DNA of 64,000 nucleotides from Altererythrobacter sp. (GCA_016793865.1 JAEULJ010000006.1:1-64000); one strand, 5' to 3'; positions 36,103-51,791 are shown, counted from the first letter of the stretch. The notes: a model not told the origin generated them from the letters alone. A program made the numbers and translations.

Positions 36103-36343
36103 ATATGCTCTCCCAAGCGTTCGTAGCCTTGCGCTATCACGCCGGGCGTAGGGGGAAGCACGCTAGCGGGAAAGGGGAAATTGGAGGCCTTGCGAACCCG
36201 GGATCCGGAACTGACGGACCACGCATCGTGGCGCGGGGCGGCGTTTCAGAACCAGGCGAAATGTGCCGGCAAGCGGCGCGATTGGGCATCCCGAAGTCTC
36301 TAGAAGGACGGGCAATCGCAATCCCACGGAGGCCCCGAAGGAT

Positions 36344-37117
36344 TCAGAAGCGGAGTTGTGTGCCCACGTAAACGGCCTTGCTGTCCTCGACCCCGTCGGT
36401 CAGCGGCGCGATCCGGTTACGGTCCTGGGAGACCCGCAGCCCGGCAGTCACGTCGAGGTTCTTCATGACGCGATAAGCGCCGCCCACGTCCACGCGCTGG
36501 TCCGCCGTGCCCTCAAGTGTGCGCGGTGCGCGACCGGCGTCCTTCTCGTCCTCGAACGCGATCCGGGCCTGGAAACGCGAAGGCTTGCCGGGGCTGGCCT
36601 TGTCGAGCTTGTAAACCGTCACATCGGCCATCGCGATATCGCGGATGCCACCCGGAAGCGCCAATGCCTTGGGCGCGGGCGCGGCGCCGAAACTCTGGAA
36701 GCCGCGGGCGGTGCCCAGATTATAGCGGGTCGGCGCGATCAGCAGCGGCGCATCGAGCGCCCCGGTCATGGAACCGGGCGCCGAATCCGCAAGCGCGCGA
36801 CGCACGTTGATCGCCCGCGCGGTCGCGTGATCGACACGGACCGCCATCGTCACCACACGACCCCCGTGCGAGCTACGCTGCGCCGGTGTGAAACGCAGGC
36901 CTTCCACGCCGAGGGTAGCGGCCACGCGCTGCGCCAGCGCGGGATCGATATTGGCGGGCGTAAAGGGCATGTAGCTGGAACCGATGCCCGCGGCCGACGG
37001 GATCACACTGCCCACGGCAGCGGCGCCGGCAACCGGCAGTGCGAGCACCATCGCGGCAGCAGACAGCATCGCGGGCAACGCCCGCCAGCCACCAGTTCTG
37101 CCATCACCGCGGCGCAT
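36344..37117 (-). CDS. Conserved secreted protein with an outer-membrane-type C-terminus
   Basis: This 257-residue protein has a signal peptide (about residues 12-33, ending VAGAAA), a middle region without a known domain, and a C-terminus with alternating hydrophobic residues that ends in Phe (AVYVGTQLRF), as in outer-membrane beta strands. It may be a small barrel or a periplasmic protein that binds the outer membrane. I have seen similar proteins only in sphingomonads. The ATG at 37117 was chosen; a TTG nine bases upstream is possible. Confidence 0.7.
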   Translation of the reverse strand: MRRGDGRTGGWRALPAMLSAAAMVLALPVAGAAAVGSVIPSAAGIGSSYMPFTPANIDPALAQRVAATLGVEGLRFTPAQRSSHGGRVVTMAVRVDHATARAINVRRALADSAPGSMTGALDAPLLIAPTRYNLGTARGFQSFGAAPAPKALALPGGIRDIAMADVTVYKLDKASPGKPSRFQARIAFEDEKDAGRAPRTLEGTADQRVDVGGAYRVMKNLDVTAGLRVSQDRNRIAPLTDGVEDSKAVYVGTQLRF

Positions 37118-37453
37118 TGCATCCAAACCCTGTTGTCGACCTGCCCCGGCATTAAAGACCGCCAGGCCCCTTAACGGTTCCTGACAGCGGGGACGGGACT
37201 CCGCAATCGAGAGAATCCGTTACGCCCTGCATGACCGATTCGCCAGCTTTTCCACAAGCCACGCGCTACAAATCCCGGCTCCTGCGGCGAACTGTGGCCC
37301 GGCTGCATCGCTCCGCGCGATTCGCGCGGTTCACCACCCGTTCAAGCCCGCAACGGACAGTCAGCGGTCATCGCCCCGCTACCACGCTGCCGGGTCGCTT
37401 GCTCGCGCCGCATGGGCGGCTATAGAGCGCCGAGACGAGATACGAGGATTTTC
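37118..37453. other. 336-base intergenic region with a promoter and a palindrome
   Basis: No gene is supported here. It holds the upstream region of the leftward secreted-protein gene, a perfect palindrome CCGCGCGA-T-TCGCGCGG (37313-37329), and a candidate promoter for the rightward DUF3576 lipoprotein at 37399-37426. Short readings in this region lack start signals and coding bias. Confidence 0.6.
37399..37426 (+). promoter_or_regulatory. Candidate promoter for the DUF3576 lipoprotein gene
   Basis: TTGCTC (37399-37404) and TATAGA (37421-37426) lie 16 bases apart. Transcription would begin about 20 bases before the ATG at 37454, which has an ACGAGGA ribosome-binding site. Confidence 0.45.
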
Positions 37454-37900
37454 ATGCGCTCTTCCGCCCGCTTCATCCGAACGTCCATCGCGCTGGCCTC
37501 CCTTGCCGCGCTCGCCGCCTGCGCCTCGGGCGGGTCGAAGCGGCCCCGCGCCGATCTCGCGGCCGCGCAGGTCAACACCATCGGGGTGAACACCTATCTG
37601 TGGCGTGCCGCGCTCGAGACGGTGAGCTTCGCGCCGCTGCTTCAGACCGATAGCAACGGCGGGGTGATCGTCACCGACTGGTACGCCAATCCGGCCAATC
37701 CGAGCGAGCGGGTGAAGGTGACGGTGAGCATCCTCGACACCGATCTTCGCGCCGATGCACTGCGTGTCGCCGCCAGCCGGCAGGTGGCGCAGGGTGGCGC
37801 GTGGGTCGATGCCCCCGTCCAGGCCGCCACCGTGCAAAAGCTGGAAGACATCATCCTGACCAAGGCCCGCGAATTGCGCCGTCAGGCCATCGCCGGATAA
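37454..37900 (+). CDS. DUF3576-family lipoprotein
   Basis: This 148-residue protein has a lipoprotein signal peptide with Cys23 as the lipidated residue (LAALAACAS). The mature domain is the DUF3576 type (NTIGVNTYLWRAALETVSF and VTVSILDTDLRADALRV). It is probably anchored in the outer membrane facing the periplasm. Members are found across alphaproteobacteria, usually next to leuS-lptE-holA as here, which hints at an envelope or LPS-transport link. The biochemical role is unknown. Confidence 0.88.
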   Translation: MRSSARFIRTSIALASLAALAACASGGSKRPRADLAAAQVNTIGVNTYLWRAALETVSFAPLLQTDSNGGVIVTDWYANPANPSERVKVTVSILDTDLRADALRVAASRQVAQGGAWVDAPVQAATVQKLEDIILTKARELRRQAIAG

Positions 37901-37957
37901 TTTCCGGCCCCGCGCGCGATGGCTTTTCATCGGGCGCGATTTCCCTAACAGGGCCGC

Positions 37958-40477
37958 ATGACGACCGAGCGTTTCGATCCCGCATCCGCCGATATGCGCT
38001 GGCAAGCCGCGTGGGACGCGGCGGGTGCCTTCGTGGCCGACAGCAATTCCGCCAAGCCCAAGAGCTTCGTGCTCGAGATGTTTCCCTATCCCAGCGGGCG
38101 CATCCACATCGGCCATGTCCGCAATTACACGATGGGCGATGTGCTGGCGCGCTACAAGCGGATGACCGGGCACGAGGTGCTGCATCCGATGGGGTGGGAC
38201 GCCTTCGGGATGCCGGCCGAGAACGCTGCGATGGAAAAGGGCGTCCACCCTGGCGGCTGGACCCGCGACAATATCGAGGCGATGAAGAAGCAGTTGAAGC
38301 GCCTGGGTTTCGCGCTCGACTGGAGCCGCGAGCTGGCGACTTGCGAGCCGGAATATTACGGACACGAACAGGCCCTGTTCCTGGCGCTCTACGAGGCGGG
38401 CCTCGTCACCCGCAAGGAAAGCGAGGTCAACTGGGACCCGGTCGACATGACCGTGCTCGCCAATGAGCAGGTGATCGACGGTCGGGGTTGGCGCAGCGGC
38501 GCCCCGGTGGAGCGGCGCAAGCTGGCCCAATGGTTCCTCAAGATCACCGATTTCGCAGATGAGCTGCTGGAAGGGCTCGGCACGCTCGACACCTGGCCCG
38601 ACAAGGTTCGGCTGATGCAGGAGAACTGGATAGGCAAGTCGCAGGGGCTGGAGTTCTCCTTCGACCTTTCGAATGGCGAGCGCCTGCCGGTCTATACCAC
38701 CCGGCCCGACACCATCTTCGGCGCCAGCTTCGTGGCCATCGCGCCCGATCATCCGCTCGCGCAGTCGGTGGCGGCACAGAACTGCGACGCGGCCAGCTTC
38801 ATCGCGCTGTGCAAGCGCGGCGGCACCACCACGGCCGAGATGGACACTGCGGAAAAGCTCGGCTTCGACACCGGGATCGGCGCGCGCCACCCCTTTACCG
38901 GGGCGCATCTGCCGGTCTTCATCGCCAATTTCGTGCTGATGGACTATGGCACCGGTGCGATCATGGCGGTGCCGGGGCACGACCAGCGCGACTTCGAATT
39001 CGCCATCAAATATGGCCTCGCCATCCCCCGTGTGGTCGCGGCGAGCGCGGCCGAGGCGGACAAGCCCTTCGCGGGCGAGGCCGAGAGCGGTGACGGGGTT
39101 GTGGTGAACTCGGACTTCCTCGACGGCATGGCGGTCGAGGATGCCAAGCGCGAGGTCATCTCGCGGCTCGAGGCCGAGGGGCGCGGGACCGGCAAGACCG
39201 TATGGCGGCTGCGCGACTGGGGCGTTTCGCGCCAGCGCTATTGGGGCACGCCGATCCCCTTCATCCATTGCGATGGCTGCGGCATGGTTCCGGTACCACG
39301 CGACCAGCTTCCCGTTGTGCTGCCCGAGGATGTGGATTTCCAGACCCCGGGCAATCCGCTCGATCGCCATCCGACGTGGAAGCATGCCAGCTGCCCGAGC
39401 TGCGGCGGCGGTGCGGTGCGCGAGACGGACACGCTCGACACCTTCGTCGATTCGAGCTGGTATTTCCTGCGCTTCGCCAGCCAGCCCGCCGACCGGCCCT
39501 TCGATCCCGCGGAGGTCGCGAAGTGGCTGCCGGTGGAGCAGTATATCGGCGGGATCGAGCATGCGATCCTGCACCTGCTCTACGCCCGCTTCTGGACCCG
39601 CGCGCTCGCCCGCATCGGGATGATCGAGGTGAAGGAACCTTTCGCCAGCCTGTTCACGCAGGGCATGGTCACGCATGAGACCTACAGCCGCGAGGATGGT
39701 GGCCGCACGGTCTATTACGCGCCGGACGAGATCAGCCGCGAGGCCGAGCGTGCCCTGCTGACAGCCGATGGCGGCGCGGTCGAGATCGGCCGCGTGGTCA
39801 AGATGTCGAAGTCGAAGAAGAACACCGTCGACCCCGACACCATCGTCGCCCGTTACGGTGCCGATGCCGTGCGCTGGTTCATGCTGTCCGATTCGCCGCC
39901 CGAACGCGATCTTCCGTGGTCGGAGGCGGGGATCGAGGGCTGCTGGCGTTTCGTCCAGCGGCTGTGGCGGCTGTTCGGCCAGTACGACGCCGGGACGACC
40001 GGCGAGGATCAGGCGCTGACCCGCAGGCGGCACCGCACGGTCGCCGCGGTGGCGCAGGACGTCGAGGCGTTGGCCTTCAACAAGGCCGTGGCGCGCATTT
40101 ACGAGCTGACCAGCGCGGTCGAGAAGGCCGCCCCCGGCGCCGCGCGCAGCGAGGCGATCCGTACGCTGGCGCTGCTCGTCGCTCCCATGATGCCGCATCT
40201 CGCCGAGGAGGCATGGAAAGCGATGGGGCAGGAAGGCCTCGTCTCCCAGGCCGCCTGGCCCGCCGTGGATACCGCGCTGCTGGTCGAGGACGAGGTGACC
40301 ATCGCGCTCCAGCACATGGGCAAGCTGCGCGACACCATCACCGCGCCCAAGGGCGCCTCGAAGGACGATCTCGAGGCGCTGGCGCTCGCCAACGAGAAGC
40401 TCCAGCGCTCGATCGCGGGCGCGCAGGTCAAGAAAGTGATTGTGGTCCCCGACCGGCTGGTCAACGTAGTGGCATGA
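37958..40477 (+). CDS. leuS: Leucyl-tRNA synthetase
   Basis: This 839-residue class I synthetase charges tRNA-Leu. HIGH is at 50-53, KMSKS at 615-619, and the editing domain lies between them (region near residues 225-420, with the [12 protein letters not shown] motif). Length is normal for bacteria. TAACAG ends 6 bases before the ATG and no ribosome-binding site is visible. lptE overlaps its stop (ATGA). Confidence 0.98.
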   Translation: MTTERFDPASADMRWQAAWDAAGAFVADSNSAKPKSFVLEMFPYPSGRIHIGHVRNYTMGDVLARYKRMTGHEVLHPMGWDAFGMPAENAAMEKGVHPGGWTRDNIEAMKKQLKRLGFALDWSRELATCEPEYYGHEQALFLALYEAGLVTRKESEVNWDPVDMTVLANEQVIDGRGWRSGAPVERRKLAQWFLKITDFADELLEGLGTLDTWPDKVRLMQENWIGKSQGLEFSFDLSNGERLPVYTTRPDTIFGASFVAIAPDHPLAQSVAAQNCDAASFIALCKRGGTTTAEMDTAEKLGFDTGIGARHPFTGAHLPVFIANFVLMDYGTGAIMAVPGHDQRDFEFAIKYGLAIPRVVAASAAEADKPFAGEAESGDGVVVNSDFLDGMAVEDAKREVISRLEAEGRGTGKTVWRLRDWGVSRQRYWGTPIPFIHCDGCGMVPVPRDQLPVVLPEDVDFQTPGNPLDRHPTWKHASCPSCGGGAVRETDTLDTFVDSSWYFLRFASQPADRPFDPAEVAKWLPVEQYIGGIEHAILHLLYARFWTRALARIGMIEVKEPFASLFTQGMVTHETYSREDGGRTVYYAPDEISREAERALLTADGGAVEIGRVVKMSKSKKNTVDPDTIVARYGADAVRWFMLSDSPPERDLPWSEAGIEGCWRFVQRLWRLFGQYDAGTTGEDQALTRRRHRTVAAVAQDVEALAFNKAVARIYELTSAVEKAAPGAARSEAIRTLALLVAPMMPHLAEEAWKAMGQEGLVSQAAWPAVDTALLVEDEVTIALQHMGKLRDTITAPKGASKDDLEALALANEKLQRSIAGAQVKKVIVVPDRLVNVVA

Positions 40478-40977
40478 GATTTCCCGCCGCCTGCCTGGCC
40501 GCCGGCCTGACCGTCCTGTCGCTTTCGGCCTGCGGGCTTCAGCCGATGTACGCCGGTGGCGGCAGCGGCACCGTGGCCCAGGGTCTGGCCGGGGTCGATG
40601 TGCCCGCGATCGAGGGGCGGAACGGCTGGCTGGTCCGCAACGCACTGACCGACCGTTTCCATGCCGGCGGCAGCGCCAACCCACGCTACCGGCTGGACGT
40701 GCGGCTCGACGAGCGGCTCGAAAGCCTTGGTGTGGTGGCTGACAACACCGTGTCGCGCGAACGGCTGACCCTGCGCGCCCGCTACCAGCTCGTGGATATC
40801 GCCAGCGACACCATCATGCTCGACGCCAGTGACGGCACCGATGCCGGCATCGACGTCGTCAGCAGCGAATATGCGGTGATCGCCGCCGAACAGAGCGCGC
40901 AGGAGCGGCTGGCCAAGAATCTTGCCGATCGCATCACCGCGCGTGTCGCCCTGGCGCTACGCAAGCAGGGCCGGTGA
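40474..40977 (+). CDS. lptE: LPS-assembly lipoprotein LptE
   Basis: This 167-residue lipoprotein has a signal peptide with lipidated Cys20 ([12 protein letters not shown]). LptE plugs the LptD barrel at the outer membrane and helps insert lipopolysaccharide. The GLQPMYAGG sequence after the Cys is characteristic of alphaproteobacterial LptE. It overlaps leuS (ATGA) upstream and holA (GTGA) downstream. The lptA and lptC genes lie 1.1 kb away on the opposite strand. Confidence 0.9.
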   Translation: MRFPAACLAAGLTVLSLSACGLQPMYAGGGSGTVAQGLAGVDVPAIEGRNGWLVRNALTDRFHAGGSANPRYRLDVRLDERLESLGVVADNTVSRERLTLRARYQLVDIASDTIMLDASDGTDAGIDVVSSEYAVIAAEQSAQERLAKNLADRITARVALALRKQGR

Positions 40978-42002
40978 AGCTCACCAACCGGGACTTCGCC
41001 GGCAAGGCGAGGACCGCCGCGCGCGATTGCGGCATCTTCTTCTTCTGCGGCCCGGACGAGGCCGGCGCGAGCGCGGCGGCGAACGAGCTTGTCGCCATGC
41101 TTGCCGAGCCCGGCGAGCGGGTGGAGCTGTCGGGCGCCGAACTGCGCGCCGATCCCGCGCGCCTGGGCGACGAGGCGCGCTCCACCTCCCTGTTCGGCGA
41201 TGCGCGCCATATCTGGGTCCGTGCCAGCGGCGAGGAGGCGCTGGGCGCGCTCGAGACGCTGATCGCCACCGCGGAGGCGGGCGGCGGCGCGGCCTGCCCG
41301 GTCGTGGTGGTGGCCACCGCCGCCACCGACAAATCGCGCACCGCCAAGCTGCTCGAATCGCGCGGCGATGCGCTGGTGGCGATGTTCCATCCACCCGACC
41401 TCGCCGCCGTGACGCAGGCCGTGCGGACACTGGGCGACGGGGCAGGCGTGCATCTCGACACCGCGCTGGCGGAACGGATCGCGCGCGCCGCCAATCTCGA
41501 CGTTCGCCTGGCAGGGTCCGAGGTGGAGAAGCTCGCGCTCTATCTCGACGCCTCGCCGCAGGCGCCGCGACGCGCCGATTCCGAATCGCTGGATGCAGTG
41601 GGCGCCCCTTGCGAGGACGACGGATTTGCCCCGCTGGTCGATGCCGTGCTGGCGGGCGACGCCGCCCGGCTCGGGCCGGAGCTTCACCGCATGAAGGAGG
41701 TCGGGCTGAATCCCGTCGGCACGCTGCTCGCCTTCGAACGCCGCGCCGCGCTGCTCGCCAAGATCGCCGGGCGTGGTTCCAACCGGCCACCCGACAAGGG
41801 CGAGCTTCAGCGTCTGGGCGTGTTCTGGCGCGATCAGCAGGCGGTTTTGCAGCAGGCGGCGATCTGGCGCGGCCCCCGGCTGGCGCGGCTCGCGGATCGC
41901 CTCGTCGATCTCCATCGCCGGCTGTTCGCGGACAATCAGGCGGCGGAACTGCTACTTAGTCAGGGCCTTACGGAAATTGCCCGACAGGCCGCCCGCCGCT
42001 GA
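40974..42002 (+). CDS. holA: DNA polymerase III delta subunit
   Basis: This 342-residue clamp-loader subunit opens the beta sliding clamp. It begins on a GTG overlapping the lptE stop (GTGA). Family features are the N-terminal FFCGPDEAGASAAANELVA, the central helix-rich domain with KSRTAKLLES, and the C-terminal collar helices ending LTEIARQAARR. It is convergent with lptA, with 46 bases between the ends. Confidence 0.93.
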   Translation: MKLTNRDFAGKARTAARDCGIFFFCGPDEAGASAAANELVAMLAEPGERVELSGAELRADPARLGDEARSTSLFGDARHIWVRASGEEALGALETLIATAEAGGGAACPVVVVATAATDKSRTAKLLESRGDALVAMFHPPDLAAVTQAVRTLGDGAGVHLDTALAERIARAANLDVRLAGSEVEKLALYLDASPQAPRRADSESLDAVGAPCEDDGFAPLVDAVLAGDAARLGPELHRMKEVGLNPVGTLLAFERRAALLAKIAGRGSNRPPDKGELQRLGVFWRDQQAVLQQAAIWRGPRLARLADRLVDLHRRLFADNQAAELLLSQGLTEIARQAARR

Positions 42003-42048
42003 ACCCGGTGCTCAGCTTCGCATCCGGCCGGCCGCAACCGATACCTTG

Positions 42049-42612
42049 TCAGTTCTTCGGCACCGAGAATGTTCCTGTCACGCGGCCGCCGGAACTGCTG
42101 CCGACAGCGCCGGTGACGCCCGATGATCCGCTGGCGCGCCCATCGATGCTCGAAACCCCGCTCCGCAGGTCGATCACCAGACGCCCGCCGTTCAGCGTGT
42201 CCCCGCCGCGATTGAGGCGCACATCGCCAGCCATGGTGATGATCCGGCGATTGAAGTCATACACCGCCACATTGCCGCTCGCGCGCTCGTTGGCGCGCTC
42301 CACCGTTACCCCGCCGGTCGCCATGATGCGCTGGATACTGAGCGATCCCGCATCGGTGTAATCGACCAGCGTGCGCGCCGCATTGAGCGTCAGCCCGGCC
42401 TGGTCGATTCGGACATTGCCGGACAGCACCACGCGCTTCTGCCGATCCTGCAGCTCGATCCGGTCAGCGGCGTAGTTCACCGGGGCATCGGAGTTGTGGC
42501 CCGCCAGCATCTGGGCGGAGGCGAACGTGCCCGAAAATACCGCGTAAAGCCCCAGCGTGCCGAGGAAGCCGGCAGCGGCGGCGCGCAACATGCGGGCGGG
42601 GAGCGGCGTCAT
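42049..42612 (-). CDS. lptA: LPS transport periplasmic protein LptA
   Basis: This 187-residue periplasmic protein carries lipopolysaccharide between LptC and LptD. It has an N-terminal signal segment (about 1-33), then the OstA-type beta-jellyroll repeat ([19 protein letters not shown], and [16 protein letters not shown]). The tail is Ser/Gly-rich. The ATG at 42612 overlaps the lptC stop (ATGA). No lptB or rpoN gene follows here, because lptA ends at the convergent holA. Confidence 0.9.
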   Translation of the reverse strand: MTPLPARMLRAAAAGFLGTLGLYAVFSGTFASAQMLAGHNSDAPVNYAADRIELQDRQKRVVLSGNVRIDQAGLTLNAARTLVDYTDAGSLSIQRIMATGGVTVERANERASGNVAVYDFNRRIITMAGDVRLNRGGDTLNGGRLVIDLRSGVSSIDGRASGSSGVTGAVGSSSGGRVTGTFSVPKN

Positions 42613-43289
42613 CGGGGCATCCTCATCTGGTTCACCTGGCCCGGGATCATCCGCAGCCGCGCGTTTCCTACCAGCGAAACCGTGCGCGCGTCGAGATTGA
42701 CCTCCAGCCGGTCGGCGGAGAAGCTTCCGGCAGGCACGGTACCGGAAACTCCGTCGGCCCCGGTAACCCTCCGCCGCGGCAGATCCACCAGCACCCCGTC
42801 GAGCTGCATGTCGTAACCGTCAGCCGCCGTGAAGCGGACGGTATCGGGCACGGCGACGAGATCGGTAATCAGATTGTACTGGCCCGCGGACGCGACAAGC
42901 TGCGCCGGCCCTTCGGGAAGCAGCAGCTGGGCGGCAAGGTCGCGCATCCGCACGATGCCTTCGGCGCTCGATCGCTGGACCGCCTCGCCCGCGGTGAGCG
43001 AGAAAGGCCGGCCCCTGTCATCCACGCCACGATACAGCGCCTTGTCCGCGCGCAGCCGCTCGTCGATCATCGCCACCTTCTTGCGGTCGAGCAGGAAGCT
43101 GACCTCCCCGCGCGGACTGAGCGGGGTGATGACCATCAGCGCCGCCATCACGCCCACCGCCATCGGCAGCGCGGCGGCAAGAAATTTGACCATCCGGTCG
43201 TGCGAGCCGCCGGGCGCGGCGAAATGCTGCCGCTCGCTGCGAAGTTCCGCAGCTTGCTCCGTCTCGATCCTGCGGCGCCTGAACATCAT
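42609..43289 (-). CDS. lptC: LPS export ABC system protein LptC
   Basis: This 226-residue protein has one membrane helix (about 33-58) after a cytoplasmic tail of charged residues. The periplasmic part has the LptC jellyroll ([18 protein letters not shown], and [24 protein letters not shown]). It receives LPS from LptBFG and passes it to LptA. It precedes lptA with an ATGA overlap and follows rnd by 24 bases on the same strand. Confidence 0.88.
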   Translation of the reverse strand: MMFRRRRIETEQAAELRSERQHFAAPGGSHDRMVKFLAAALPMAVGVMAALMVITPLSPRGEVSFLLDRKKVAMIDERLRADKALYRGVDDRGRPFSLTAGEAVQRSSAEGIVRMRDLAAQLLLPEGPAQLVASAGQYNLITDLVAVPDTVRFTAADGYDMQLDGVLVDLPRRRVTGADGVSGTVPAGSFSADRLEVNLDARTVSLVGNARLRMIPGQVNQMRMPR

Positions 43290-43313
43290 GGCCGGACGGA
43301 ACCCTCCCTGCCC

Positions 43314-43931
43314 TCAGAGGTGGGCGAAGATGTCGTGCTCTGCCCAGCCCAACCGGTCGAGTCGGGCGCGGGTGGGAAGGAAATCGAAGCACGCCTGCGC
43401 CAGCTCGGCCCGGCCCTCGCGCTCCAGCCGCCGGTCGAGCTCCGCCCTCAGGCGGTGCAGATAGCGCACGTCCGAGGCGGCGTATTCGCGCTGTGCCTCG
43501 CTGATGTCGCCGCCGCCCCAGTCGCTGCTCTGCTGCTGCTTGGACAGCGTGACGCCGAGCAGTTCCTCCACCAGGTTCTTGAGGCCGTGGCGATCGGTAT
43601 AGGTGCGAACGAGCTTGCTGGCGATCTTGGTGCAATAGACCGGCGCGGCCACCACGCCGAGATAATGCTCGACTGCGGCGAGGTCGAAACGCGCGAAGTG
43701 GAACAGCTTCAGCCGTGCCGGATCGGCCAGGACCGCCGCCAGATTGGGCGCGACATAGGGCGACCCGGGGTTGAACCGGACAAGGTGCTCGTCCCCTCCC
43801 CCGTCGCTGATCTGCACCAGGCAAAGCCTGTCGCGGGCCGTGATGAGCCCCATAGTCTCGGTATCGACCGCCACCGGCCCGGGCGCCAACACGCCTTCGG
43901 GAAGGTCCTCTTCGTGGAAATGCACTGCCAT
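43314..43931 (-). CDS. rnd: Ribonuclease D-type 3'-5' exonuclease (short form)
   Basis: This 205-residue DEDDy exonuclease probably trims tRNA or other small RNA 3' ends. Metal ligands are Asp23 and Glu25 (AVDTETMGL), Asp in FARFDLAAV, and the Tyr/Asp in [12 protein letters not shown]. The HRDC domains of full RNase D are missing, as is usual for the short alphaproteobacterial form. It is encoded just before lptC and is divergent from ung. Confidence 0.9.
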   Translation of the reverse strand: MAVHFHEEDLPEGVLAPGPVAVDTETMGLITARDRLCLVQISDGGGDEHLVRFNPGSPYVAPNLAAVLADPARLKLFHFARFDLAAVEHYLGVVAAPVYCTKIASKLVRTYTDRHGLKNLVEELLGVTLSKQQQSSDWGGGDISEAQREYAASDVRYLHRLRAELDRRLEREGRAELAQACFDFLPTRARLDRLGWAEHDIFAHL

Positions 43932-44012
43932 ATGCCAAGCGCCTTAGGCGCGTTGGGGAAAGCTGGAAAGGGGCGGTGGCTCGTACCGGGTACAGGGCCT
44001 AGCGAGGTGGCA

Positions 44013-44696
44013 ATGGATAGCGATGCGATCCCCGAAAGCTGGCGCGCAGCGCTGGAGCCGGTTCTGGCCGCACCCGAGGCGCGGCGCCTTGGCGGCTGGC
44101 TCAAGGCCGAGGAAGCGGCGGGGCGCACGGTCTATCCGCCACGTGGATGCCGGCTGCGCGCCCTGCAACTCACCCCCCTCGATGCCGTCAAGGTGGTGAT
44201 CCTGGGGCAGGATCCCTATCACGGACCGGGACAGGCGATGGGCCTCTCCTTCTCCGTGCCGGCGGGTGTGCGGCCGCCTCCCAGCCTCGCGAACATCTAC
44301 AAGGAGCTGGCCGCCGACTGCGGGATCGAGAGGCCCGCTCATGGCGACCTCAGCGGCTGGGCGCGGCAGGGCGTTCTGCTGCTAAACTCCGCCCTGACGG
44401 TGGAAGCAGGAAAGGCGGGCAGCCATGCGGGGCGGGGGTGGGAGGCCATCACCGATGCCTGTGTGGCGGCCGTGGCCGCGCGCGAGACGCCATGCGTCTT
44501 CATCCTGTGGGGCAGCCACGCCCAGGCCAAGGCCGCGCGGATCGACCGGCTCGCGCGGGGCCCTCACTGCGTCGTGCGCAGTCCCCATCCCAGCCCTCTC
44601 TCGGCGCATCGGGGCTTTCTCGGCAGCCGCCCCTTCAGCCGTGCCAACACCTTTCTGGAGGCGCGCGGCCGGGCACCCATCGACTGGCGGCTGTAG
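44013..44696 (+). CDS. ung: Uracil-DNA glycosylase
   Basis: This 227-residue enzyme removes uracil from DNA. The catalytic loop GQDPYHG (65-71, Asp67), the hydrophobic LLLNSALTV segment and the [11 protein letters not shown] loop with the second catalytic His are all present. The ATG at 44013 starts the standard N-terminus. Longer in-frame readings upstream overlap rnd and look non-coding. Confidence 0.96.
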   Translation: MDSDAIPESWRAALEPVLAAPEARRLGGWLKAEEAAGRTVYPPRGCRLRALQLTPLDAVKVVILGQDPYHGPGQAMGLSFSVPAGVRPPPSLANIYKELAADCGIERPAHGDLSGWARQGVLLLNSALTVEAGKAGSHAGRGWEAITDACVAAVAARETPCVFILWGSHAQAKAARIDRLARGPHCVVRSPHPSPLSAHRGFLGSRPFSRANTFLEARGRAPIDWRL

Positions 44697-44735
44697 CTCG
44701 GGCGGGCAGGCGAGGGCCTGGCGCTAGCGTAACGC

Positions 44736-46171
44736 TCAGCGTGGCAGTTCGCTCACGCCCATCAGCATCTCGTCCACCGCGCGGGCCGCCTGGCGGCCTT
44801 CGCGGATGGCCCACACCACCAGGCTCTGCCCCCGGCGCATGTCGCCGCAGGCGAACACGCCCTGCTCGCTGGTAGCGTAGCGGTTGGTGTCCGCCGCTAC
44901 ATTGCCTCGCGCATCGAGCTTCACCCCGGCCCGATCAAGGAGGCCGCGGCGCCTGGGCCCGGTGAAGCCCATCGCCAGCAGGATCAGATCGGCCGGCAGG
45001 GTGAAGCCGCTGCCCGGCACCTCGCGCATCGCACCGCCCGACCATTCCACCCGAACGCATTCGAGCCCGGAAACCGCGCCTTCCAGCGCCGTCACGCTCT
45101 TGGCGAGCACAGCCCAATCGCGCTCGCAGCCTTCCAGATGGCTGGAAGAGGTACGCAGCTTGAGCGGCCAGTTCGGCCAGGTCGCCGCCTTGTTCTCCCG
45201 CTCGGGCGGCTGCGGCATGATCTCGAGCTGGGTGACGCTCGCCGCGCCCTGGCGGTTGGAGGTGCCCACGCAATCGGAACCGGTATCGCCGCCGCCGATC
45301 ACGATCACATGCTTGCCCGTTGCGCTCAATGTTCCGCGCGGCGCGGCGCGGACCTCGTCGTCGCCGGCGTTGCGCTTGTTCTGCTGGGTCAGGAACTCCA
45401 TCGCCAGCCGCACGCCCGGGAGCTCGGCCCCGGGGATGTCGAGGCTGCGCGCCTCTTCCGCCCCGCCCGCCAGCACCACGGCATCGAAATTGTCCCGAAG
45501 CGCCTGGAAGCTGACCTCGACGCCCACCTCGCTGGAGGTGCGGAACTGCACGCCTTCGGCCTCCATCTGCACCGCGCGGCGGTTGATGAGCTGCTTCTCG
45601 AGCTTGAAGTCGGGGATGCCATATCTGAGCAAGCCGCCGATCCGGTCCGCCTTCTCGAACACCGTGACGGCATGACCGGCGCGGGCGAGTTGCTGTGCGC
45701 AGGCGAGACCGGCGGGGCCGCTCCCGACCACCGCCACCGCCTTGCCGCTCCGGCGGGCCGCCGGTTGCGGCACGATCCAGCCCTCGCGCCAGCCCCGGTC
45801 GACGATGGCGCATTCGATGCTCTTGATCGTCACCGGCGCGTCCACGAGATTGAGCGTGCAGGCCGCCTCGCAAGGCGCGGGACAGACGCGGCCGGTGAAC
45901 TCGGGAAAGTTGTTGGTCGAATGAAGCACGGCGAGCGCGCGCTGCCAGTCGTCCTCGTAAACCAGATGGTTCCAGTCCGGGATGATGTTGTTGACCGGGC
46001 ACCCGGTGTGGCAGAACGGAATGCCGCAGTTCATGCACCGCGCCGCCTGCTTGCGCAGCGCGGACTGCGGCAAAGGGACGGTGAACTCCTTGTAATGCGT
46101 CACGCGCTCGGCCGCGTCGCCATAGACCACGTCCTGGCGATCGTACTCGAGGAAGCCCGTTTCCTTGCCCA

Positions 46172-46172
<1 letters not shown>
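44736..46172 (-). CDS. gltD: Glutamate synthase small (beta) subunit
   Basis: This 478-residue NADPH-binding flavoprotein feeds electrons to GltB. It has an N-terminal cluster-binding Cys motif ([17 protein letters not shown]), the FAD loop [12 protein letters not shown] and the NADPH loop [11 protein letters not shown]. The ATG at 46172 overlaps the gltB stop (TAATG), so the two subunits are translated together. Confidence 0.97.
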
Positions 46173-50833
<4,661 letters not shown>

Positions 50834-51032
50834 TGCGTCCCCTCGAGCGCCGGAAGAACCGCAGGCCCGCCCACTGGCGAGGCCCGTTGTCCCGGCATCA
50901 CTGTGCGGCGCGGCCAGGCCTCGCCGATAAAATGTCGCGAGTGAGAATCATGCCTGCTCGATTGCTGTTTTGCAACCGCGAAGGGCGACAGATTATTGCC
51001 TAGTTTTTCTTGGATCGCCCTAAGCGGACATC

Positions 51033-51791
51033 CTAGCCGCCCGTCCGTCCGTCATCGGCAGCACGGATACGGGCAAGATCGTCGAGCGCGGCGCGCAGGC
51101 CTTCGCGATGGTCGCGAGCCGGCCCGGGAAGCCCGGCACCGGCCTCGTCGCCTGTCTGGCGGGCCACGAAGGCGCGCACGGGGTCCGGCGCCGGCTCCTG
51201 GCCGGCGGCCTCGGTCGCGAAACCATCGATCGCCTGATCGAAGCGGGCGAGCAAAGCGTCGAGATCGAAATCGAGCGGGGCCGCGGATGCGGGCCGGGGC
51301 GCGACGATCATCAGGCCCGTCTCCACCACGCGGGCGGGCCCGCCCGAATCGTACTGCGGGATGGTGTCCGGCGCCGGCGAAGGTTTCGCGTCGAGCGCAC
51401 GCGCGGGCGCAGCCAGTTCGACTTCCGCGCCGTCGCTCACCTCCTCGCGCACCCGCAGCGGCCGCCGCACGGGTTCGGGCGCAGGTTCCGCAGACTCGTG
51501 GAGCTGGTCTTCCTGCGCATAGAGCGGTCGCGGGTCGCGCAGCGTCCACCGCGCTATCGCCCTCCCCAGAACAAGGCCGACCAGTGCGCCGAGCAGCGCC
51601 GCCACGCCGATGGCCACCGCGCCCGGCACGCCAATCCCGGCGGCGGCGAGGACGCGCGCCACCCAGGCCGATGGCAACACCGCCACGCCCAGCCCGAACA
51701 GCGCGGCGAACCACAGCGCGGCGAGCGGCGTGAAGGCCGGATGGCTCGCAATCGGGCGGCGTTCCGCCATTCTCGTCTCTGCCCTATCCAT
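51033..51791 (-). CDS. Membrane protein with two N-terminal helices, function unknown
   Basis: I do not recognise this 252-residue protein. It has two membrane helices within residues about 25-75 and a long, acidic, Pro/Ala-rich cytoplasmic or periplasmic tail that ends with a helical region (AGLPGPARDHREGLRAALDD). Two ATG codons are possible, 51791 and 51770; I give the longer. It resembles conserved proteins of sphingomonads without a name. It stands alone between gltB and the divergent MaoC gene. Confidence 0.65.
   Translation of the reverse strand: MDRAETRMAERRPIASHPAFTPLAALWFAALFGLGVAVLPSAWVARVLAAAGIGVPGAVAIGVAALLGALVGLVLGRAIARWTLRDPRPLYAQEDQLHESAEPAPEPVRRPLRVREEVSDGAEVELAAPARALDAKPSPAPDTIPQYDSGGPARVVETGLMIVAPRPASAAPLDFDLDALLARFDQAIDGFATEAAGQEPAPDPVRAFVARQTGDEAGAGLPGPARDHREGLRAALDDLARIRAADDGRTGG

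Noticed and set aside
50982..51021. Inverted repeat AGGGCGA/TCGCCCT upstream of gltB
   Set aside because: The 26-base loop and the lack of a T-run on the proper side make it poor as a terminator, and it does not look like an NtrC site.
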